Positions 27,750-35,815 of a DNA stretch of 64,000 bases are shown here, piece by piece. Source of the DNA: Comamonas sp. SCN 65-56 (GTDB lineage: Bacteria > Pseudomonadota > Gammaproteobacteria > Burkholderiales > Burkholderiaceae_C); contig NZ_MEDS01000025.1 of NCBI RefSeq assembly GCF_001724135.1, positions 310,001 through 374,000 of the forward strand. Reading direction: 5' to 3'. A program made the position numbers and the translations under genes. The notes below the pieces were generated by a model. The model made no database searches. It saw only the letters and a list, made by a program, of their open reading frames with translations, and was not told where the DNA came from. The stretch's first letter is position 1; every line of letters begins with the position of its first letter.

Positions 27750-28757
27750 ATGAAATCAGGCCAAACGATGAAGGCACGTGGATACGCCGTGCACCCCAAG
27801 GAAATCGCCGTCCTGGCGTTCGACCGCATCAGCCCGTTCCACCTGTCGGTGCCGTGCGTGGTGTTCGAGGATCGCGCCTGGGCCGGGCTGCCCTCGTACC
27901 GGCTGCGCATCTGCGCGGGCGAGGCGGGCCGGCGCCGCGGATTGCGCACCACCGCCGGATTTGCCGTCCAGACCGAATGGACACTGAAGGATGCTGCGCA
28001 CGCCGACGTGCTGATCGTGCCGTCGTGGCGCGATCCGCAGGAACCGCCGCCCGCGGCGATGCTGGACGCCGTGCGTGCGGCGCACGCGCACGGCGCCACG
28101 GTGGTGGGCCTGTGCCTGGGCGCGTTCGTGCTGGCCGAGGCGGGCGTGCTGAACGGCCACCGGGCCACCACGCACTGGAGCGCGGCCGACGTGTTCGCGC
28201 GCCGCCACCCGCAGGTGAAGCTGGTGCCGGACGTGCTGTACGTGGATGCAGAAGGCGGCCGGCTCGTCACCTCTGCCGGCACCGCTGCCGCAATCGACTG
28301 CTGCCTGCACCTGGTACGCCGCTGGCACGGTGCGGAAGTCGCGAACCGCATTGCGCGGCGGCTGGTGGTCGCGCCGCATCGGCAGGGCGGGCAGGCTCAA
28401 TACATCGAGCAGCCGCTGCACGATGCGCCGGGCGGCGACCGCCTCTCCGAGCTGCTGAACTGGATCGTGGCGAACCTGGCCGAGCCGCACAGCCTCGACT
28501 CGCTGGCCGCGCGCGCCGCGATGAGTCGGCGCAACTTCACGCGGCGCTTCAGGGAGTTGACGGGGACAACCGCCCAGCAGTGGCTGCTGGGCCAGCGCCT
28601 GGCCTACGCGCAGCGCATGCTGGAGACCACGCAGCTGCCAATCGAGGCCATCGCGCAGCACGCGGGCTTCGGCAGCGCAGTTTCGCTGCGGCAGCATTTC
28701 AGCCAAGCGTACCGCACCTCGCCGAGTGCGTACCGCGCGGTCTTCACACGCGGCTGA
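27750..28757 (+). CDS. GlxA-family transcriptional regulator (DJ-1/PfpI domain plus AraC HTH)
   Basis: The 335-residue protein has an N-terminal amidotransferase-like domain (about 15-200) with VVGLCLGAFVLAEAG bearing the family cysteine, then a C-terminal AraC-type double helix-turn-helix (LDSLAARAAMSRRNFTRRF and IEAIAQHAGFGSAVSLRQHF). Such proteins activate neighbouring catabolic genes. It is divergent from the isochorismatase-family hydrolase, the likely target. A six-base dyad (CGGGCT at 27671 and AGCCCG at 27685) lies between the two genes. The start could be the ATG at 27768 instead, six codons later. Confidence 0.85.
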   Translation: MKSGQTMKARGYAVHPKEIAVLAFDRISPFHLSVPCVVFEDRAWAGLPSYRLRICAGEAGRRRGLRTTAGFAVQTEWTLKDAAHADVLIVPSWRDPQEPPPAAMLDAVRAAHAHGATVVGLCLGAFVLAEAGVLNGHRATTHWSAADVFARRHPQVKLVPDVLYVDAEGGRLVTSAGTAAAIDCCLHLVRRWHGAEVANRIARRLVVAPHRQGGQAQYIEQPLHDAPGGDRLSELLNWIVANLAEPHSLDSLAARAAMSRRNFTRRFRELTGTTAQQWLLGQRLAYAQRMLETTQLPIEAIAQHAGFGSAVSLRQHFSQAYRTSPSAYRAVFTRG

Positions 28758-28774
28758 ATCGATCGCGGTTCAGT

Positions 28775-30364
28775 TCACGCCCCCTCCTCTTTGGTCCATG
28801 CCTCCTGCGCCAGCCTCTCGAACTGCTTGCGCAACAGGTGCTTTTGCACCTTGCCCGTCGAAGTGGCAGGCAGCGCGTCGACGAAGTGGATCAGCTTGGG
28901 CACCTCGAAGCCGCCCAGGTGCGCGCGGCAGTGGGCGGCCAGCGCCTGCTCGTCCAGCTCGGCGCCGGGCTTCTTCACCACGAAGGCGCAGACCGCCTCG
29001 CTCCAGCGCGGGTGCGGCAGGCCGATGACGCCGCAGCCGGCCACGCCGGGGTGGCCCAGCAGCACGGCCTCGACCTTGACGCTGGCGACGTTCTCGCCGC
29101 CGGTCTTGATCATGTCCTTCTTGCGGTCCAGGAACATCAGCTGCCCGCCCGGCCCCCACATGCCCAGGTCGCCCGTGTGGTGCCAGCCGAAGCGCTGCGC
29201 GGCGGCGCTGGCCTCGGGGTCCTTGAAGTAGCCCAGCATGGCGTTGGCGCCGCGGTGCACGATCTCGCCCGGCTGGCCTTCGCCCAGCAGGCGGCCTTCG
29301 TCGTCCATCACCGCGGTCTCGTTGTGCGGCAGGGAAAAGCCCCAGAAGTTGCCGCCCAGCCCGGGGTGCTCCATGGGCTTGAAGGTCATGGTGCCGGGGT
29401 ACATCTCGGTCTGCCCGGTGGCCAGTTGCACGTTGGGCGTCATGCGTTCGGCGATCACCTGGATCAGCGCGTCGGGGATGGGCGCCATGGCGTAGATCGC
29501 CAGGCGCAGCGAGGGCGCGCGAAACGCCGGGTCCGCCAGCAGCGCGCCGTACATCATGGGCAGGCCGGTGAAGAGGGTGTACTTCTCGGCGGTGATGCTG
29601 GCGCGCACCTCGTCGGGCACGAAGCCGCGCAGCAGCACCGCGCAGGCGCCCGCCATGTGCGCCGTGGCCACCAGGGTGTGCTGGGCGCAGTGGTACAGCG
29701 GCAGCAGGGCCGAGAACACGTCCTGCTCGGTGATGCCGAAACCGGCCATGTTGCCCATCAGCGCCGCTGCCACCGAGGCGTGGCTGTGCACCGCGCCCTT
29801 GGGGTGGCCGGTGGTGCCGCTGGTGTACATGATGAGCGCGGGCTGCTCGCTGGTCATGTCCAGCTCGGGCAGCGCATCGCTTTGCCCGTGCTGCGCCTGC
29901 GCCAGCGTGCGGGCGTTGGCGACGGCCGTCTCCGTGCCCGCGGCCATGGTGATGAACAGCGGCACCGCCAGGCGCGCGAGCAGCTCGGCCATGCCGGGGG
30001 CGGCGTGCAGGGCTTCGTCCACCACCACGGCGGACACTTCGGCGTGGCGCAGGATGTAGTCGATCGCGGCCGGGTCCAGCCGGGTGTTGACCGGCACCCA
30101 GACGTTGCCCGACTTGTGGATGCCGTTGTAGGCCACCACCATGTCGGCCGAGTTGGCACAGAGCATGCCGATCTGGTGGCCGCTGCCCAGGCGTTCGAGC
30201 AGCGCATGGGCAAAGCGCGAGCTGCGCGCGTCGAGTTCGGCGTAGTCCATGCGGACGTCGCCGTGCACCACGGCGGTGCGGCGGGGGAATTTGAGCGCGC
30301 TGCGGTGGATCAGGTCGCCCAGCGCCACGCGGCGGATGCGGCGCAGCTCTGCGGATGGGGTCAT
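28775..30364 (-). CDS. Acyl-CoA ligase (AMP-forming), AtuH-like position
   Basis: The 529-residue adenylate-forming enzyme has P-loop MYTSGTTGHPKGAVHSH (about residue 170), the hinge region WHHTGDLGMW and DRKKDMIKTGGENVAS, and the C-terminal catalytic lysine in ATSTGKVQKHLLRK. The frame continues upstream but this is the shadow of the SDR gene; MTPSAELRRIRRVALGDL is a natural N terminus, five bases after the SDR stop. It is the last gene of the Atu-like operon, where Pseudomonas atuH encodes a medium-chain acyl-CoA ligase. Substrate assignment is by context only. Confidence 0.88.
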   Translation of the reverse strand: MTPSAELRRIRRVALGDLIHRSALKFPRRTAVVHGDVRMDYAELDARSSRFAHALLERLGSGHQIGMLCANSADMVVAYNGIHKSGNVWVPVNTRLDPAAIDYILRHAEVSAVVVDEALHAAPGMAELLARLAVPLFITMAAGTETAVANARTLAQAQHGQSDALPELDMTSEQPALIMYTSGTTGHPKGAVHSHASVAAALMGNMAGFGITEQDVFSALLPLYHCAQHTLVATAHMAGACAVLLRGFVPDEVRASITAEKYTLFTGLPMMYGALLADPAFRAPSLRLAIYAMAPIPDALIQVIAERMTPNVQLATGQTEMYPGTMTFKPMEHPGLGGNFWGFSLPHNETAVMDDEGRLLGEGQPGEIVHRGANAMLGYFKDPEASAAAQRFGWHHTGDLGMWGPGGQLMFLDRKKDMIKTGGENVASVKVEAVLLGHPGVAGCGVIGLPHPRWSEAVCAFVVKKPGAELDEQALAAHCRAHLGGFEVPKLIHFVDALPATSTGKVQKHLLRKQFERLAQEAWTKEEGA

Positions 30365-30369
30365 GGCTA

Positions 30370-31197
30370 TCACGGCGGTGTCTCCTTGTCTGAGGGTGAA
30401 GAGGGTGGCTCTTGCTGCGCGGCGGCGCGGATCATGGGCGTGAGCATGTTCTGCGCCCCGCCGTCGCAGGCGATGACGGCGCCCGACAGGTAGCTGGCCG
30501 CGTCGGAGCCGAGGAACATCGCCAGGTTGGCAATGTCCTGCGGCGTGCCCATGCGCCCCAGCGGCACCAGGGCGCGCACCAGCGCGTCGCCCTCCTCGCC
30601 CTGGGGCGCGAGGCGCTTCATGCCTTCGGTGCCTTCGATGGGCCCGGGCGTTATCACGTTCACGCGCACGCCCGCCGCGCCCCATTCCAGCGCCAGCACG
30701 CGCGCGAACTGGTCCACGCCGGCCTTGGCCGCACCCACGTGCGACTGCCCGGGCATGGGTACCACCGCCTGCGGCGCACTGATGAAGATGACGCTGGCGC
30801 CGGGCTTGTGCAGATGCGGATAGGCATGGTGCGCGACGTGGAAGCTGCCGATCAGGTCGATGTCCACCACCACCTTGAAAGCGTTGGCGGACATCTCGCT
30901 GGCCTGCGCCAGGAAGTTGCCCGCCGCGCCCGAGACCAGCACGTTGATCGGCCCGTGGCGCGCCACTGCCGCCGCCAGCGCCGCGCGCACGCAGGCTTCG
31001 TTGCGCACGTCGCAGACCACGCCGAAGGCCAGCCCGCCCAGCGCCGTCATCGCGGCATTCACGTTGACCTGCTTGCGGCTGGCCACGGTCACGCGCGCGC
31101 CCGCCGCCGCAAAGGCCTGCGCTATGCCCAGATTGATGCCGGTGGTGCCGCCAAAGACCATCACATGGCAACCGGAATAGTCGAACCGGACCTTCAT
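30370..31197 (-). CDS. SDR oxidoreductase of the 2,4-dienoyl-CoA reductase-like group (AtuB/AtuG-like position)
   Basis: The 275-residue Rossmann enzyme has FGGTTGINLGIAQAF as its nucleotide-binding turn. At the catalytic site the usual YxxxK is replaced by VGAAK (QSHVGAAKAGVDQFARV): the lysine stays and the tyrosine is missing. Loss of that tyrosine with an AAKAGVD context is typical of 2,4-dienoyl-CoA reductases, so the enzyme probably reduces an unsaturated acyl-CoA. The start overlaps the atuA stop (ATGA), so the genes are translationally coupled. In Pseudomonas, atuB and atuG encode SDRs of the terpene pathway. Confidence 0.82.
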   Translation of the reverse strand: MKVRFDYSGCHVMVFGGTTGINLGIAQAFAAAGARVTVASRKQVNVNAAMTALGGLAFGVVCDVRNEACVRAALAAAVARHGPINVLVSGAAGNFLAQASEMSANAFKVVVDIDLIGSFHVAHHAYPHLHKPGASVIFISAPQAVVPMPGQSHVGAAKAGVDQFARVLALEWGAAGVRVNVITPGPIEGTEGMKRLAPQGEEGDALVRALVPLGRMGTPQDIANLAMFLGSDAASYLSGAVIACDGGAQNMLTPMIRAAAQQEPPSSPSDKETPP

Positions 31198-33077
31198 GCT
31201 TTGACTCCCCAGTGCGCCGGCACGCGCAGCGGCATCGCCAGCAGCATCTGCGCCATGCCCTTGCCGAGCGCGTCGTTGTTCAAGCTGGCCATGCCGCCCC
31301 CGCCCAGAGCCTGCGTGCAGACGAAGTTGAAGGCGGCAATGCCGGGCACCTCAAAGCGCGTGACCGTGCCCTTGACGGCATGGGCCAGATGCGCCTTGAC
31401 GGCCTCCGTGGTGAGTTGCTCGCGCAGCAGGGGCAGCCATTCGGGCCGGCGCGCGATCACGCCGATGTTGGAGGTGTCGCCCTTGTCGCCCGAGCGCGCC
31501 CAGGCGAGGCGGATCAGCGGGACTTCGATGGTGCCGGTTTCTTCTGTATTGATAGCTTGTGGTGCTTGCCCAGCAAGCGTTTGGGGCCAATTTGACACCT
31601 GACCCTTACCCCTGCCCTCTCCCAGAGGGAGAGGGGGAAATACTGGCGGGGTTGATCGCCCTCGCCCCTCTGGAGAGAGGGAGGGGTGAGGGGCTGGCAG
31701 CGCCACTTCCGTTCCATCAAGCACCACCCGCGCCGCCACCCGCCCCTTGTCGAGCAAGAACGCGTACTGCCGTATCAGCGGCGAGACGGCCGCGCGCCCG
31801 CCCGCCCCGGTGGTGCCCGGCGCCCATGAGGTGCCCGCGGGCGCCACCTCGCGCGCCAGCAGTTGCAGCGCGGCCTTGTCCGCGTGGCGCGCGCTGATGC
31901 GCAGCACCGCCTCGCGCGTGTGCTGCACCGCCGGGTTTGCCAGCGGCCCCCAGCCGCTTTCGGCCCCCAGCACCTCGATGTGCGTGGCGGAGAACGGCGC
32001 CAGGCCCTGGGCCGCGAGCAGCTCGCCCACGCGGGTGAAGATGGCCTCGCCGGTGCGCCGCGCCTTGGCCACCGCGTCCATGCCGACGATGGTCAGTTGC
32101 GCCGAGGTCTTGTAGCCGTCCATGTAGGTGGCGCAGACCTTGTAGCTGGCGGGCGCGGGCAGGCCGCGCGCGCCGCTCACGTGCACGCGCTCGGGCCCGG
32201 TCTGCGCCATGCGCACCTGCGTGAAGTCGCAAACCACGTCGGGCAGCAGGTAGGCCGCGGGGTCGTGGATCTCGTAGAGCATCTGCTCGGCCACCACCTG
32301 CGGCGCGAGCAACCCGCCCGTGCCTGCGGGCTTGGTGACGGTGAAGCTGCCGTCCCGGGCGCACTCCACGATGGGGTAGCCGATGTGCGCCCAGTCGGGC
32401 ACCCGCTCCCAGTCGGTATGCAGCCCGCCCGTGCCCTGGCAGCCGCATTCGATGATGTGGCCCGCAAGGCTCCCGCCCGCCAGGCGGTCGAGCTCATGCG
32501 CCTGCCAGCCGAAGTCATGCATCAATATGCCCAGCGTGACGGCCGAATCCACGCAGCGGCCGGTGACGACGATCTGCGCTCCGGCATCGAGCGCCGCCTT
32601 GATCGGCAGCGCGCCCAGATAGGCGTTGGCGGTGACGACGCGCGCGGGCAGCGGCGCGCCGCTTTGCAGCTCGGCGACGGGCGGGTCGCTGGCGCGCAGC
32701 TCGGGCAGCAGCGGCATCACGTCGTCGCCGGTGACGACGGCGACGCTGACCTGCACGCCCAGCTCGGCGGCCAGCTCGCGCAGCGCCTGGGCGCAGCCTT
32801 CGGGGTTCACGCCGCCGGCGTTGCTGACCACGCGGATGCCGCGCGCCACCACGTCCTTCAAGACCGCGCGCATCGCCACGGTGACGAAGTCGGTGGCGTA
32901 GCCCAGCTCGGGCTTTTTCATGCGCGCGGCGGCGAGGATGGACATGGTGAGTTCCGCCAGGTAGTCAAAGGCGAGGTAGTCCACCTGGCCGCTGGCCACG
33001 AGCTGGGGCGCGCCCACGCTGGAATCGCCCCAGAAACCGCTGGCGCCGCCAATGCGGACCACTTTGCTCTCGTTCAT
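31194..33077 (-). CDS. atuA: AtuA family protein (DUF1446) with fused C-terminal AtuA-like domain and repeat insertion
   Basis: The 627-residue protein begins ESKVVRIGGASGFWGDSSVG and contains VVTGRCVDSAVTLG and ECGCQGTGGLHTDWE, characteristic of AtuA (DUF1446), needed for citronellol and geraniol breakdown but of unclear chemistry. A second conserved domain (about 525-627, IRLAWARSGDKGDTSNIGVI) follows. Between them, about residues 462-511, lies low-complexity sequence encoded by two interspersed repeats (31547-31694) read in frame. Start chosen at 33077 because ATGA overlaps the hydratase stop. Confidence 0.88.
   Translation of the reverse strand: MNESKVVRIGGASGFWGDSSVGAPQLVASGQVDYLAFDYLAELTMSILAAARMKKPELGYATDFVTVAMRAVLKDVVARGIRVVSNAGGVNPEGCAQALRELAAELGVQVSVAVVTGDDVMPLLPELRASDPPVAELQSGAPLPARVVTANAYLGALPIKAALDAGAQIVVTGRCVDSAVTLGILMHDFGWQAHELDRLAGGSLAGHIIECGCQGTGGLHTDWERVPDWAHIGYPIVECARDGSFTVTKPAGTGGLLAPQVVAEQMLYEIHDPAAYLLPDVVCDFTQVRMAQTGPERVHVSGARGLPAPASYKVCATYMDGYKTSAQLTIVGMDAVAKARRTGEAIFTRVGELLAAQGLAPFSATHIEVLGAESGWGPLANPAVQHTREAVLRISARHADKAALQLLAREVAPAGTSWAPGTTGAGGRAAVSPLIRQYAFLLDKGRVAARVVLDGTEVALPAPHPSLSPEGRGRSTPPVFPPLPLGEGRGKGQVSNWPQTLAGQAPQAINTEETGTIEVPLIRLAWARSGDKGDTSNIGVIARRPEWLPLLREQLTTEAVKAHLAHAVKGTVTRFEVPGIAAFNFVCTQALGGGGMASLNNDALGKGMAQMLLAMPLRVPAHWGVKA
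31547..31596 (+). repeat. Second interspersed repeat family, copy 2, inside atuA
   Basis: Blocks ATAGCT (31552), CCAGCAAGCG (31570) and GCCAATTT (31586) match the copy at 7574-7624 with nearly equal spacing. The copy is read through in the atuA frame on the minus strand as about 17 residues (part of SNWPQTLAGQAPQAINTEE). Confidence 0.65.
31602..31694. repeat. Palindrome-terminated interspersed repeat, copy C, inside atuA
   Basis: The left arm has tail CCCTTACCCCTGCC and hairpin CTCTCCCAGAGGGAGAGG; the right arm is CCCTCTGGAGAGAGGGAGGG with tail GTGAGGGG. The tails point outward, unlike copies A, B, E and F. The left hairpin is followed by GGGGAAATAC, shared with copies D and H. It is in frame inside atuA and adds about 31 proline- and glycine-rich residues. 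Confidence 0.88.
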
Positions 33078-33859
33078 CGTCCACTCCATAGCGGTGCGCG
33101 TTTTTCGCGAAAGGCCGCCTGGCCCTCGCGCGCGTCCTCGGTCAAGGCGAACAGGCCGATCTGGCTTTCGGTGAAGGCGATCGACTGCTCGAAGGGCAGC
33201 GCCTCCAGGTGCTTCATCAGGTAGAGCCCGCGGCGGATGGCGGCGGGGGATTTGTCCACGATGCGCGCGAGCAGTTTTTCCACCGCCGCATCCAGGTCTT
33301 CAGCCACCTCGTTGACCAGGCCGATGGCCAGCGCCTGCCGCGCGCCGATGGCCTCGCCGGTGATGCACAAGTCCGCCAGCGCGCGCCGCCCGATGAGGCC
33401 CTGCAGCACGGAGAGCACCTGCGCCGGGAACACGCCCACCTTGACCTCGGGCAGGCCAAAGCGCGCCTGCGGCGCGGCGATGGCCAGATCGCACATCGCC
33501 AAAAGTCCCATGCCGCCCGCCATGCACGCGCCGTTCACGCGCGCGATGAGCGGCACGTGCGTGGCGTGCGCCGCGCGCAGCAGGTTGGCAAAGCCCTGCC
33601 TGGGCTCGGCGTAGTCGAACGCAAAGCTTTTGCCGGTCTGCAAATCCGCACCCGAGCAAAACGCCTTCTCGCCCGCGCCGGTGAGCACGATGGCGCGCAG
33701 GTCGCGATCCTGGTTGGCGTTCGCGAGTTGCTCGATGAGCCCCTCGACCACCGCCGCGCTCATTGCGTTGCGGCGCTCGGGGCGGTTGATCGTGAGCCAG
33801 AGCACCGCGCCGTCGCGGCGCGCGAGCAGGTCATCGGCAGGCAAGGCGGTTTCAGTCAT
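33074..33859 (-). CDS. Enoyl-CoA hydratase family protein, AtuE/LiuC-like
   Basis: The 261-residue crotonase-fold enzyme has the oxyanion-hole region VNGACMAGGMGLLAMCDLAIA and GLPEVKVGVFPAQ. The first catalytic glutamate of classical crotonase is replaced by glycine (GGMGLL), while the second (PEV) is kept. This pattern occurs in methylglutaconyl-CoA and isohexenylglutaconyl-CoA hydratases (LiuC, AtuE), which suits its place in the Atu-like cluster. Its stop overlaps the atuA start (ATGA). Its ATG lies 15 bases after the VapC-like toxin gene. Confidence 0.85.
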   Translation of the reverse strand: MTETALPADDLLARRDGAVLWLTINRPERRNAMSAAVVEGLIEQLANANQDRDLRAIVLTGAGEKAFCSGADLQTGKSFAFDYAEPRQGFANLLRAAHATHVPLIARVNGACMAGGMGLLAMCDLAIAAPQARFGLPEVKVGVFPAQVLSVLQGLIGRRALADLCITGEAIGARQALAIGLVNEVAEDLDAAVEKLLARIVDKSPAAIRRGLYLMKHLEALPFEQSIAFTESQIGLFALTEDAREGQAAFREKRAPLWSGR

Positions 33860-33874
33860 GCTGCTGCGCTTTCT

Positions 33875-34297
33875 TCAGATCCACGGGTTAACCAGCGCCA
33901 CGCCGGTATGTACGTATCCACCCTCATCGCGCGTGACCACGGTGAGACCATGCTGCAAGGCCGTCGCGGCGATGATGAGGTCGGGTTGCGGAAAGGTATG
34001 GCCTGCCTTGCGTCCGGTTTCCACCAGCAGGCGCCACTTGAACATCACGTCCTCGCTCACCGGCAGCACGCGACCTTCGAACATCGGGCGCAGGCGCTGC
34101 TCCAGCCAATCGCGCAGCGCGGCACGTCTGGCCAGATCTTCCACACGCTCGATACCGAAGCGGATCTCGGCGAAGGTGACGGCACTCACATAAAGACTTT
34201 CCAGCGGGCGCACACTGACGAAGCGCACCACCTTGGGCTGCGGGCGCGGACGGCGCAGCTCCGAGAGCACATTGGTATCGAGCAGCCAGGCCGTCAC
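33875..34297 (-). CDS. vapC: PIN-domain ribonuclease toxin, VapC/FitB type
   Basis: The 140-residue PIN protein has the acidic active-site residues in WLLDTNVLSELRR (Asp7), TFAEIRFGIE (Glu44), QPDLIIAATA (about Asp104) and VTRDEGGY (about Asp122). LSELRRP-P...V..FV is typical of the FitB-like branch. The ATG overlaps the antitoxin stop (ATGA), the classic antitoxin-first arrangement. The pair sits between an acyl-CoA dehydrogenase and the hydratase in a catabolic operon of the same direction. Confidence 0.88.
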   Translation of the reverse strand: MTAWLLDTNVLSELRRPRPQPKVVRFVSVRPLESLYVSAVTFAEIRFGIERVEDLARRAALRDWLEQRLRPMFEGRVLPVSEDVMFKWRLLVETGRKAGHTFPQPDLIIAATALQHGLTVVTRDEGGYVHTGVALVNPWI

Positions 34298-34608
34298 AGC
34301 GCCACGCCCCGCACGGGCGCACGCACCGGCTCGCCCAGCTGCAGCTCGACATCGGCCCCCGGCGAGGCCCGCAGCGCATCGACCAGCGCCTTGCCGGTCT
34401 GCGCGCCCTGCATGCGCCGGAACTCTTCCGCCGCGACAACCACCACTGCCTCGCGGCCATGCACGGTGACGTGCTGCGGCCCCTCGCTGCGCACGCGGCG
34501 CACGAGCTCGCTGAAGCGCGCCTTCGCGTCCTGCAGCAGCCAGCGATCGGGCAGCGCGGTGGCGACTTGTCCGGGTGGCTGACGTGGTGATGTGGTATTT
34601 GTAGTCAT
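34294..34608 (-). CDS. Phd/YefM-type antitoxin
   Basis: The 104-residue protein contains WLLQDAKARFSELVRRVRSE followed by GPQHVTVHGREAVVVVAAEEF, the Phd/YefM DNA-binding fold. The acidic and hydrophobic C-terminal region (DALRASPGADVELQL) would occupy the toxin. The start at 34608 is preferred over an upstream in-frame start because the extra 12 residues lack a ribosome site. It would bind the PIN toxin encoded by the overlapping gene and autoregulate the pair. Confidence 0.85.
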   Translation of the reverse strand: MTTNTTSPRQPPGQVATALPDRWLLQDAKARFSELVRRVRSEGPQHVTVHGREAVVVVAAEEFRRMQGAQTGKALVDALRASPGADVELQLGEPVRAPVRGVAL

Positions 34609-34651
34609 ACTGACCAGATTAACATTAGCGGCGATGGCGGGCAAGGCAGAC

Positions 34652-35815
34652 TCAAAACCCCCATTGCTTGGCAGCCAATTCCTTCATGATTTCCTCGGTG
34701 CCGCCGCCTATCGTCACCACCTTGACCTCGCGGTAGATGCGCTCGCAGACGGTGCCGCGCATGTAGCCCATGCCGCCCAGAATCTGCACGCCGGCGTCAG
34801 CGCAAAACTGCATGGTCTGCGTCGCCTGGTTTTTCAGCGTGCAGACCTCGGCGACCCAGTCCGGGCCCATGTCGCCCGCATCCGCGCGCGCCGCCACCGC
34901 ATCCAGCCACGCGCCGCTGGCGCAGATGCGCTGGCGCACGTCCACCAGCTTGTGGCGTATCACCTGGTGCTGGGTGAGCGGCTGGCCAAAGGCGGTGCGC
35001 TGGCGCGCCCAGGCGAGCGCCTCGTCAAAGCACGCCTCGGCGAAGCCGATGGCGCCCGCTGCCAGGCCCAGGCGCTCGCCATTGAAATTGCCCATGATGG
35101 CCTTGAAGCCCGCACCTTCACGGCCCAGCAGATAACGCGCGGGGACGCGCACACCGTCAAAACGCAGGTGCGCGGTGTCCGACGAAAGCCAGCCCATCTT
35201 GTCCAGGCGCGTGCGCGAAAGACCAGCCGCATCGCCCGTCACCACGATCAGGCTGATGCCGCCCGCGCCCTTGTTGTCTGGATCCGTTCGCACCGCCAGC
35301 GTGAACCAGTCGGCGCGCATACCGGAAGTGATGAAGATTTTTTCGCCGTCGATGACGTACTCATCACCCTCACGGCGCGCCGTGGTCTTGAGCGCGGCCA
35401 CGTCCGAACCGCCGCCCGGTTCGGTGATGCCCAGCGCCGCGATCTGCTCGCCCGCGAGCACCGGCGGGATGACTTCGCGCTTGACCGCGTCGCTGCCCAG
35501 CGCCACCACGAGTGGCAGTGCGATGTTGTGCGAGAAGAGACTGGCCTGTACCCCGCCCGACGCACCGTGGCGGCACAGCGTGCGCCAGACCGGCATGCGC
35601 AGCGCATAGGGCGCGCTGGTGCCGCCCAGCTCCTCGGGATAGCCCAGGCCCAGCAGGCCAAGGCCGGCTGCGCGCTGGTAGAGCTTGCGCGGAAATTCAC
35701 CCGCCGCATCCCACGCGCTCACGTGCGGCGCGATCTCGCTCTTGCAAAAGCGCTCGACCGAGTCGCACAGCGCGGCCGTGGCTTCGCGCAGTTCCTCTGC
35801 ATTCATCGCCGTCAT
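34652..35815 (-). CDS. Acyl-CoA dehydrogenase, second of the Atu-like cluster
   Basis: The 387-residue flavoenzyme has LGITEPGGGSDVAALKTTAR near residue 125, KIFITSGMRADWFTLAVRTD and a C-terminal GGMGYMRGTVCERIYREVKV with GGGTEEIMKELAAKQWGF. It is shorter in sequence identity to the dehydrogenase at 37997 than expected for a duplication, so the two probably act on different intermediates. Its start overlaps the stop of the carboxylase alpha gene (ATGA). AtuD, a citronellyl-CoA dehydrogenase, is the Pseudomonas parallel; which of the two is the counterpart cannot be told. Confidence 0.9.
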   Translation of the reverse strand: MTAMNAEELREATAALCDSVERFCKSEIAPHVSAWDAAGEFPRKLYQRAAGLGLLGLGYPEELGGTSAPYALRMPVWRTLCRHGASGGVQASLFSHNIALPLVVALGSDAVKREVIPPVLAGEQIAALGITEPGGGSDVAALKTTARREGDEYVIDGEKIFITSGMRADWFTLAVRTDPDNKGAGGISLIVVTGDAAGLSRTRLDKMGWLSSDTAHLRFDGVRVPARYLLGREGAGFKAIMGNFNGERLGLAAGAIGFAEACFDEALAWARQRTAFGQPLTQHQVIRHKLVDVRQRICASGAWLDAVAARADAGDMGPDWVAEVCTLKNQATQTMQFCADAGVQILGGMGYMRGTVCERIYREVKVVTIGGGTEEIMKELAAKQWGF

